DNA from: DATKZH01 sp964505295
GTDB taxonomy: Bacteria; Planctomycetota; Planctomycetia; Pirellulales; Thermoguttaceae
Reading direction: 5' to 3'
DNA: 19,009 nucleotides
Assembly (NCBI GenBank): GCA_964505295.1
Contig: CAZDHR010000094.1
Location: 1-19,009, forward strand
The notes under the pieces: model-generated
What the model was told of the DNA's origin: nothing
The model's database searches: none
What the model saw: only the letters and a program-made list of their open reading frames with translations
Made by a program: the position numbers and the translations under genes
Shown here: positions 7,184-12,456 of the stretch, in pieces
Layout of the letters: each line of letters begins with the position of its first letter
How positions within the stretch are numbered: the first letter of the stretch is position 1

Positions 7184-7210
7184 CGCCCGGGCTCCTCTTG
7201 TGGGTGGGGG

Positions 7211-7861
7211 TCAAGCGGCGTCGGCTTCCAGGAACCACGACTTCGCGAGCGGCGCGCGGTGGAGGTTGGCCGCCCACCACCGGGCCGCCTCGGCGTTGAA
7301 CACGCCCGCCTCGTCGGCCTCGTTGACCTGCCGGATCTTCATCGCCAGGGCGTCGTAGGTCATCAGCACCAGCTCAACGGCCGGGACGTTGCACGGCAGC
7401 ACCACGCCGAGACACAGCGGCTGCTCGCCGAGCGCCACGTTCGCGTGCCAGACCTCTTGCGGGTCGAGGATCTGCACGAAGCTCGGCCCGGGGAGACACT
7501 GGCGAAGCACCTCCCGCGGATACAACAACCCGACCAGCGCGTGATCGGCCACGCGGAGCACGTTGTTCGCGTCCGGCCGGCAGGGGACCGGCACCCGCAC
7601 GAGCATCAGCGCACGCAGACTCTCCCGCAGGTCGACCATCTGCACCTCGAGCCGTCCCGGCGGCGCGATCTGCCCGAGGGCCAACAGGTCGCGGGCCTCG
7701 GCCAGCTTGCGCACGCGCCAGGCCGCGTCGCCGCCGTTGGCCCGAGACGCCTGGTCCAGGATCCACTGATTGCGCTGGTTGAGCCTGACCGTCGGCAGCG
7801 ACCGGAGCCCCGCCTGGCCGCGCGCCACGGAGCCGTTCTCGCAGATCGGAGTGACCAACAT
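7211..7861 (-). CDS. UBC-like E2 ubiquitin-conjugating enzyme homologue
   Basis: This is a 216-residue protein. The key block is YPREVLRQCLPGPSFVQ (114-130), followed by EVWHANVALGEQPLCLG (136-152). This matches the eukaryotic E2 core in which an HPN tripeptide is followed about eight residues later by the catalytic cysteine. Here His139-Ala-Asn141 is followed by Cys150 and then Leu-Gly. Downstream, FNAEAARWWAAN (188-199) resembles the E2 C-terminal helix that follows the 'NPEAA' turn. The N-terminal 80 residues are charged and helical. I chose the ATG at 7861 because GGAGG lies seven bases upstream and because it starts two bases after the E1 stop. The longer frame to 8041 would run through the E1 gene. 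It is presumably the thioester carrier that receives the modifier from the ThiF-like E1 and works with the RING-like protein. Confidence 0.8.
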   Translation of the reverse strand: MLVTPICENGSVARGQAGLRSLPTVRLNQRNQWILDQASRANGGDAAWRVRKLAEARDLLALGQIAPPGRLEVQMVDLRESLRALMLVRVPVPCRPDANNVLRVADHALVGLLYPREVLRQCLPGPSFVQILDPQEVWHANVALGEQPLCLGVVLPCNVPAVELVLMTYDALAMKIRQVNEADEAGVFNAEAARWWAANLHRAPLAKSWFLEADAA

Positions 7862-7863
7862 CG

Positions 7864-9108
7864 TTACACCTCCTGCCGACATAAGAGACTTCGCCCGCCG
7901 CTCCGCACGACGACCCATTCCACGCTCTCGGCGCCCAGCCGTTCGAGGGGCTCTTCGACGAGCGTCGCCAGGACGGCGGCCGGCGTCGGGCGGTGGGAGT
8001 AGAACCGTTGCGGTCGGAGCGCTTGCCCACACTGCGAGCACCGCGCTACCACCGCCCCCGGCTCACAGAATCGCCGCACCGGCTGCGTGACCCCGCAGCA
8101 GACCACCTGCTCGGCGAACGTGAGCTCGTCGACCAGGAAGGAGAGATCGTCCGGAGGCGTCGACCCGTCGAAGCCGGCCTCCAGAGCGATCTTGCGCAGG
8201 CTCATGGGGGGGATCGGACCGGGCACGCCGGCGTGATCCCAGGCCACGTGCTCGCATCGACACGCAGGATTTCTCACAAGCGACGAACTGGACACTTGAG
8301 TTTTGTAACCGCAGTACTCCAGCACCGAGTCGCCCGGCGACGGGCCGAGCCCGAGCACGTGCCGCAGAAGCTGCGTCATCGCCATCTCGGCGCTCATCGC
8401 GCAGAGGAAGCTGACCGACATGGTCGGCGCCGTGGTCACTTGGCCCCGGTGGTGTCCGTTCCCCCCACAACTGAACGTCGTCTCCCGGTTCACGTGGTCC
8501 CACTCGGCCGTGCCGAAGCCGCAAGCGGGGCAAGGGCCCGAGCCGTCGTCGTTGCGCCAAAAACGAACCTGGGCGACCAACGTGTCGCCGTGCACCGACG
8601 CCTGCACCAACGGCTTGCGATGGTGGATCGAGCGCTGTCCGACCTCGATCTCCGCGGCCAGGTTGTCGGTGGCCATCACCACCAGGTCGACCCCGGCAAA
8701 AGCCGAAAGCGGAAGCGACTGAACCGGGCCGGCGAACGCCGAGACCCGCGTTTTCGGACTGATCGCCTTGGCCACCCGGCCGAAGTAGTCCACCTTCGCA
8801 AGCCCGATCCCCCTCGGCTCCATGGGGTGCGTCAGCAGGCTTTCCGGCTTGAGGCGCGCGGGGTCAACCAGCCAAAGCGAGCCGACCTGAAGACGTGCCA
8901 GATGAAGCACGATGTTTGCGCCCACGCTGCCGCAGCCGATCACCATCACGCCGAGCGCGTCGAGGCGCGGTCCGGCCGGCTCGGCCAGGCCGATGAACGC
9001 GGGAAGCCGCGCCTCCCGCGCAGGGACTCGCGCCGGGCCCGCCGGCGTGGGGCCGCCGAGCCGGATCTCCGCGAACGGGGCGCGGCGCGGGCTAGCACTG
9101 CGGGACAT
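7864..9108 (-). CDS. ThiF/E1-like ubiquitin-activating enzyme homologue with zinc-binding C-terminus
   Basis: This is a 414-residue protein. The Rossmann nucleotide loop is VMVIGCGSVGANI (54-66), followed by the acidic strand end WLVDPARLKPESLLTH (79-94). MATDN (145-149) matches the conserved aspartate motif of ThiF/MoeB/E1 adenylating domains. CPACG (193-197) gives a first zinc half-site. Cys214 in TTFSCGG is one candidate for the modifier-binding cysteine. The C-terminal 140 residues are longer than in MoeB or ThiF and hold further cysteines (CRC 283-285, CC 337-338, Cys348, CSQC 357-360), likely a second zinc element. I chose the ATG at 9108 because GAGG lies seven bases upstream; an ATG two codons earlier is too close. 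The start overlaps the end of the RING gene by 17 bp, and the stop is two bases before the E2. A biosynthetic ThiF/MoeB role is unlikely given the neighbours. Confidence 0.88.
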   Translation of the reverse strand: MSRSASPRRAPFAEIRLGGPTPAGPARVPAREARLPAFIGLAEPAGPRLDALGVMVIGCGSVGANIVLHLARLQVGSLWLVDPARLKPESLLTHPMEPRGIGLAKVDYFGRVAKAISPKTRVSAFAGPVQSLPLSAFAGVDLVVMATDNLAAEIEVGQRSIHHRKPLVQASVHGDTLVAQVRFWRNDDGSGPCPACGFGTAEWDHVNRETTFSCGGNGHHRGQVTTAPTMSVSFLCAMSAEMAMTQLLRHVLGLGPSPGDSVLEYCGYKTQVSSSSLVRNPACRCEHVAWDHAGVPGPIPPMSLRKIALEAGFDGSTPPDDLSFLVDELTFAEQVVCCGVTQPVRRFCEPGAVVARCSQCGQALRPQRFYSHRPTPAAVLATLVEEPLERLGAESVEWVVVRSGGRSLLCRQEV

Positions 9109-9715
9109 ATTCATACCTCGGTTCGATCGCGATGAGCTGACGGCAGTGGTGGCACCCCGACATCAGCCGGGCGCATTCCAACGGCCCGAGCTCCTTGTTG
9201 CTTGCCGTCGCTTCGCTCTCGCAATGGAACGGCGTGCCACAATGGGGGCAAACATAGGCGATTGTGGCGGGCGAAAACTCGATCCGGCAGTAGGAGCACG
9301 GCTTGCCAATGAACTCCGCGGGCGGCGGACCGACGTGCGGCCGGGTGAACCGCGAAACGTGCAGCACCCACTCGCCGTCGACGCGCAGCGCATCGCCCAC
9401 GCGGAGGATGGCCACCGGCGGCATGGGGAGACCGTTCCGCCGGACCCCGTCGCTGGGAAGCGCCACGAGATGCGCCTGGCGCTCGTACGGAATCGTCTCC
9501 AACACGCTCGCCAGGGCCTTTGTTGGGGGGGGCGTCGTCAACACTTCGGGTGGCTTGCCCGGCTCTGTCGCCAGATAAGCGGTGCCGGACGAGGGGACCT
9601 CGATCCAGGGGAGGCGGGGCGGCCCCGCCTCACCGTTCCTCGAGCACTGGTCGAAGCCGCACTCGTGCGACGGGACCTCGAGGAAGAATCCGAAATGCTG
9701 TGCGTCATCCAACAC
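9092..9715 (-). CDS. RING-like (binuclear treble-clef) zinc protein, candidate E3 ligase
   Basis: This is a 207-residue protein. The C-terminal 70 residues carry nine closely spaced ligands: Cys140-x2-Cys143, Cys156-x2-Cys159, His164-Cys165, Cys181 and Cys188-x2-Cys191, reading KPCSYCRIEF, VCPHCGTPFHCES, ECARL and GCHHCRQ. The order and spacing fit the cross-brace of prokaryotic RING fingers described in ubiquitin-like operons, including the CP.CG..H signature. The N-terminal 130 residues contain a beta-rich segment (VAILRVGDALRVDGEWVLHVSRFTRP, residues 101-126) that may bind substrate or partners. The start is a GTG (9713-9715) with GGAGG eight bases upstream. The gene leads the E1-E2 run, overlapping the E1. 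It lies 134 bp downstream of an intrinsic terminator-like hairpin. E3 activity is inferred from the fold and the context. Confidence 0.78.
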   Translation of the reverse strand: MLDDAQHFGFFLEVPSHECGFDQCSRNGEAGPPRLPWIEVPSSGTAYLATEPGKPPEVLTTPPPTKALASVLETIPYERQAHLVALPSDGVRRNGLPMPPVAILRVGDALRVDGEWVLHVSRFTRPHVGPPPAEFIGKPCSYCRIEFSPATIAYVCPHCGTPFHCESEATASNKELGPLECARLMSGCHHCRQLIAIEPRYEYVPQC

Positions 9716-9849
9716 CGTGATAACCTCCGATTTCCGAGCGTGAAGCGGTCGGCCTCCCTCCGAGGCGCTCGATCGAGTTGCTTCTCACACAGTTCTGCCA
9801 GGTTCTCTCTCTTTGTGGAACGAACGACGCACGACTGCGGCGAAGGCAC

Positions 9850-9913
9850 AAAAAAAGGTTGGCCGGAGCACCGGCGATTTCCCGCAACGGGAAATCGGGG
9901 CTCCAGCCAACCT
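9850..9913 (-). terminator. Intrinsic terminator or attenuator between the first and second operon genes
   Basis: On the minus strand an extended stem is followed directly by seven T residues (plus-strand A-run 9850-9856). The stem pairs AGGTTGGC (9856-9863) with GCCAACCT (9906-9913), GGAGC with GCTCC, and GATTTCCCG with CGGGAAATC around a CAAC loop. It ends transcription reading leftwards from the 151-aa gene, or acts as an attenuator ahead of the RING-E1-E2 genes. There is no A/T run on the other side to serve the plus strand. Confidence 0.88.
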
Positions 9914-9991
9914 CGTCTTGGCGTACGCCGGCTGACTGGCCGTGAGTTAAGTTGTCATCGGTCGGTTCTCATGGGGAAGCGGTCGTGCCGA

Positions 9992-10447
9992 TCAGCGCGG
10001 CCTGCCGCTCCTACCAACCCGTGTTTTGCGTGAGCCGTGCCCGTCGCGCGCCCGTCCGAGAGAGAGCACGAAGAGCCGAGCCAGGTCGGGTATTTCCTGC
10101 TCGATCCTGAACTTCTCCGTGACCCAGACCCTGTCAAGGACCCCGTCGGAGAACCAGATCGTCACGTCGCCGAAGCGGACGATGCAGCGCTGGAGCGTCT
10201 CTTGCAGCGTGGCACGGAGAATGTGCCTTGCCTCGACGAGGCCCACCTCCGGGAGGACCACGGGCGGCCCGTCGGGGCAGACAGGGGAGGGGTCGAACAT
10301 CTCCAAGTTGACGCGAGTCACCTTCCCCTCGTGCCGCTTGGCGGTGATCGTGCCGTCGAGGAAGCCCACTTCGGCCGCCCGTTCTCTCACACGGCCGCAG
10401 AAATCGCGGGCATACTGAGAGGCTAGCTCCAGCTCGTGTCGATCCAT
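9992..10447 (-). CDS. Unrecognised 151-aa protein at the head of the ubiquitin-like locus
   Basis: I do not recognise this protein. The ATG at 10447 has a G-rich GGGGGG six bases upstream, and a sigma70-like promoter lies about 80 bp further. Predicted order: an N-terminal helix (ELELASQYARDFCGRVRERAAEV), strands (GTITAKRHEGKVTRVNLEMF), a Pro-rich loop (DPSPVCPDGPPVVLPEVG), a helix (ARHILRATLQETLQRCI), strands (VTIWFSDGVLDRVWVTEKF) and a basic tail (SRKTRVGRSGRPR). There is no signal peptide or membrane segment. It is co-oriented with the operon but separated from the RING gene by 276 bp that include a strong terminator, so it may be its own unit. It could be a small effector, modifier-binding or regulatory protein; no function is claimed. 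Confidence 0.65.
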   Translation of the reverse strand: MDRHELELASQYARDFCGRVRERAAEVGFLDGTITAKRHEGKVTRVNLEMFDPSPVCPDGPPVVLPEVGLVEARHILRATLQETLQRCIVRFGDVTIWFSDGVLDRVWVTEKFRIEQEIPDLARLFVLSLGRARDGHGSRKTRVGRSGRPR

Positions 10448-10525
10448 CGCAAACCCCCCGGTGCCCTCCCTCTGGATGGACGGAGCCGCCCGACGGCCGG
10501 CGGCTGTCTCTCCCGGTCCACCATC

Positions 10526-10553
10526 ATCGTACCAGGACCAGCCGTTACGTCAA
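10526..10553 (-). promoter_or_regulatory. Candidate sigma70 promoter of the ubiquitin-like locus
   Basis: On the minus strand a -35-like TTGACG (10548-10553) is followed after 16 bases by a -10-like TACGAT (10526-10531). Transcription would start near 10519, about 70 bases ahead of the 151-aa gene. Its direction and place fit the operon. A hairpin (10573-10606) lies just upstream and could be an operator. This is a match by eye to the consensus only. Confidence 0.5.
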
Positions 10554-10743
10554 GCGCCGTTATGTAAGTTTTGCTTCCGCGGGGGGGAGGGCGTCTTCCC
10601 GGAAGCGAAAGAAGTCCAAGGAATCCCCTTGACCTAGGGGAGGGCAAATCCGACCCGCGACATCGGCTTCGTCTGTCACTTCCACGTTCCATAACCGCAT
10701 GCAGTGCAAGCATTTCTGTCACGGCCCCCCGATCGGCCGCCCG

Positions 10744-10783
10744 CCCGGCCGGTATTGGGAAATTTGCCTTCCCGTAGGCCGGG
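10744..10783. repeat. Compound inverted repeat (two nested stems)
   Basis: The outer stem CCCGGCC (10744-10750) pairs with GGCCGGG (10777-10783). The inner stem GGGAA (10757-10761) pairs with TTCCC (10769-10773). No T-run follows on either strand, so a terminator is unlikely. It is the clearest member of the hairpin cluster in the divergent region. Confidence 0.7.
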
Positions 10784-10878
10784 TTCGGGGCAGACAGATT
10801 TCCCCGGCCCGATTTCCTGCCCCCCTTTGGGGAAGATTTTCCGCCACGGGGGACGCCGCCTTTCGGCGGGTTCGGCCA

Positions 10879-10907
10879 TTGTCATTTCGCACCAGGACTG
10901 CTACAAA
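10879..10907 (+). promoter_or_regulatory. Candidate sigma70 promoter of the HTH regulator gene
   Basis: A -35-like TTGTCA (10879-10884) is followed after 17 bases by a -10-like TACAAA (10902-10907). Transcription would start near 10914, leaving an untranslated leader of about 180 bases before the ATG at 11092. The hairpin cluster sits directly upstream, so binding there could affect both divergent promoters. This is a match by eye to the consensus only. Confidence 0.45.
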
Positions 10908-11091
10908 TGGCTCAGGAGCGTGGCCGAGAAGCCGTGCGGAGAACCCTCGGCTCACTCGCCCGCCAATAGGGAGCACGCCTTCCGCGGCAAGGTTCGCGAT
11001 GACAGGAAGTGCGGTCGTCGCGCAACACGGTGCCACGCTCGCCGATGCCGGAAATCTCCGCGGCCGATACCGTACGAAGGAGGGGACGGCG

Positions 11092-12261
11092 ATGAAAATC
11101 AGCTTCCGGCTCCAGGAGCTGCTCCGAGAGCACCACGATCTGGAAAGGGGGGTGATCAAGCGGATAGCGGAAGCGACTTCTCTGGAACGGCACCAGGTGG
11201 CCGCGGTGCTCGCCAACAAGGCCAAGTACATCTCGATGGATACGCTGGCCGGCGTCTGCCAGTACCTCATCGAGCGTCACGGCGTCGACCGGGCCGACCT
11301 GCCCGGCAAGCTGTTCCGAATCGAGCCGGAGCGGTTCTCCGCCCTCGTAGCCAATCGGAAGCACGTCGAGATCTGCACGGGAACGTGGACCGAGCGGAAG
11401 AAGCCCCTCAAGAACCAAGGCGACGTCGCCGAGGACGCCGGCGCGCCGCAAGAAGGGAGACTTCCCCGGCGACGCTGGGTGATGGCGTCCGACTCTTACC
11501 TTCAGGGCATTTTGCTTCATGAAATGTTCGCACTAGAGCACGAACGTCATCCGGAATCCGTGGAGCAACGGCTCGTCTCTGCGTACACCGGGCAGGTGGG
11601 CCTGGAGAAGATCGAGCGGGAAGCGAAATCGGTGTGCCGCGAGTTCCGCGATCGGATCGAAGACCGCGCGCTGATCTGCCTGGGCAGCGTGAAGTCGAAC
11701 GTGGTCATCGAGGCCGCGATCGCGGACGCCTTCCACACGGAGCCCTTCGTCAGCCAGGACGGGGTGAAGCGCCTCAAGGATCGAAGCTGCCCTTTCTTCT
11801 TCCGCTACCGGGACGACGATCCCCAGCCCCCCTCCTGCCACGGCGGCCTCCAGCTTGCCCGGTCCAGGCAGTCCGACCAGCCGGGGATCTACTACGAGGC
11901 GGCGGGCGGCTGGAAGTGCTGTCCCTCGAACCGGGAAGAGGACGCGGCGCTGGTGTTCTACGTGTACCACGTGCCCCGGGGACGGCTGGAGATGGTGTTG
12001 GGGGGGTTTTCCGGCCGGGCCACCCACTGCCTGGGTTCGAGTCTCCGGTCGATCGCCGGGCGACTCTGGCCGCCGAGCTACGACACCCGCGAGTTACAGG
12101 TCGGCGCGTTCATCGTCCGATTCGAGTTCAGCGACGCCGACGCCCCGTCGGAGGACAACCGCGACACCGAGTCGATGTATCGCGCGTCGAAGAGCCGGGT
12201 CATCCCGCTGGAAGCGAAGGTGCTCCGACAGAAGTTGGAGAGAAAGCCGGCGAGGGGGTGA
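11092..12261 (+). CDS. Helix-turn-helix protein with a large unrecognised C-terminal domain; candidate regulator
   Basis: This is a 389-residue protein. Residues 1-75 form a Cro/C1-like helix-turn-helix (VIKRIAEATSLERHQVAAVL, then YISMDTLAGVCQYLIERHGV). A linker of about 55 residues follows. The C-terminal domain (about 130-385) begins ASDSYLQGILLHEMF and has a conserved-looking RALICLGSVKSN (192-203) with a downstream glutamate, a segment CPFFFRYRDDDPQPP, and a second Gly-rich turn LEMVLGGFSGRATHCLGSS (299-317). The glycine-rich loops suggest a ligand-binding Rossmann-like fold, but I cannot name it. I chose the ATG at 11092 because AAGGAGG sits just upstream; the open frame back to 10699 lacks a site and runs through hairpins. 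It is divergent from the ubiquitin-like operon across 644 bp, so it may control it. Defence operons often carry such divergent regulators, but the link here is inference. Confidence 0.8.
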   Translation: MKISFRLQELLREHHDLERGVIKRIAEATSLERHQVAAVLANKAKYISMDTLAGVCQYLIERHGVDRADLPGKLFRIEPERFSALVANRKHVEICTGTWTERKKPLKNQGDVAEDAGAPQEGRLPRRRWVMASDSYLQGILLHEMFALEHERHPESVEQRLVSAYTGQVGLEKIEREAKSVCREFRDRIEDRALICLGSVKSNVVIEAAIADAFHTEPFVSQDGVKRLKDRSCPFFFRYRDDDPQPPSCHGGLQLARSRQSDQPGIYYEAAGGWKCCPSNREEDAALVFYVYHVPRGRLEMVLGGFSGRATHCLGSSLRSIAGRLWPPSYDTRELQVGAFIVRFEFSDADAPSEDNRDTESMYRASKSRVIPLEAKVLRQKLERKPARG

Positions 12262-12456
12262 CGGGGATGAGGGGGTGACAAGGTGACGGGGTGATTGGGT
12301 CGGGGGAGGAGGCGGGGAAGGGGCTGGGGGCGAAGTGGTCACGGGGTGAAGGCTGAATTGGTGACGGAGTCACGGCTTCTTCTTGTCACCCCCGTCACCT
12401 TGTCACCCCGTCACCTTGTCACCCCTCGCTCGCTCACCCCGTTACGGGTCCCCCGG
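12262..12456. repeat. GGGGTGAC-rich intergenic repeat with a 23-bp perfect inverted repeat
   Basis: This gap lies between two convergent genes. It is built from GGGGTGAC-type units on the left (12254-12294) and their complement GTCACCCC on the right (12384-12425). A 23-base arm at 12272-12294 is the exact reverse complement of 12403-12425. The arms are about 108 bases apart and could form a long stem in RNA read from either gene. There is no clear U-run. It may be a shared transcription end or a mobile intergenic repeat. No gene is seen in it. Confidence 0.75.

Larger units (their letters stand above)
10448..11091. other. Gene-free, hairpin-rich divergent intergenic region (644 bp)
   Basis: No convincing gene lies here. 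The region separates the minus-strand ubiquitin-like locus from the plus-strand HTH gene. It contains a run of inverted repeats: GCTTCCG/CGGAAGC (10573-10606), CCCCT/AGGGG around 10625-10640, CCCGGCC/GGCCGGG with an inner GGGAA/TTCCC (10744-10783), GGGGCAG/CTGCCCC (10787-10823), CCCC-TTT-GGGG (10822-10832) and CCGCC-TTTC-GGCGG (10856-10869). Candidate promoters face both ways. The longer reading frames through it have no ribosome binding site and low-complexity products. It may be an operator region, a structured leader or an untranslated RNA. Confidence 0.6.

Noticed and set aside
7862..8041. Longer start for the E2-like protein
   Set aside because: It would be encoded inside the E1 gene, whereas the ATG at 7861 has a strong site two bases after the E1 stop.
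7864..9108. Assignment as thiamine or molybdopterin biosynthesis ThiF/MoeB
   Set aside because: No thi or moa genes are nearby, the protein has a long zinc-type C-terminus, and it is surrounded by E2, RING, JAB and ubiquitin-fold genes.
3951..9135. Long plus-strand open frames (3951-4871, 5026-6087, 6704-8002, 7993-9135)
   Set aside because: They lie opposite genes with clear domain motifs. Their products are Arg/Gly/His/Val-rich without recognisable domains.
1..10447. Direct assignment to the Bil (BilABCD) antiphage system
   Set aside because: The gene set is much larger, with RING, two AAA+ proteins and two modifier sets; relatedness is possible but the sequence does not show it to be that system.
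10699..11091. N-terminal extension of the HTH gene from 10699
   Set aside because: The extension runs through the hairpin cluster and candidate promoter and has no ribosome binding site. The ATG at 11092 has AAGGAGG and begins the HTH fold.
12254..12425. CRISPR-like array
   Set aside because: The repeat units are short, overlapping and inverted, with no regular unique spacers and no cas genes nearby.
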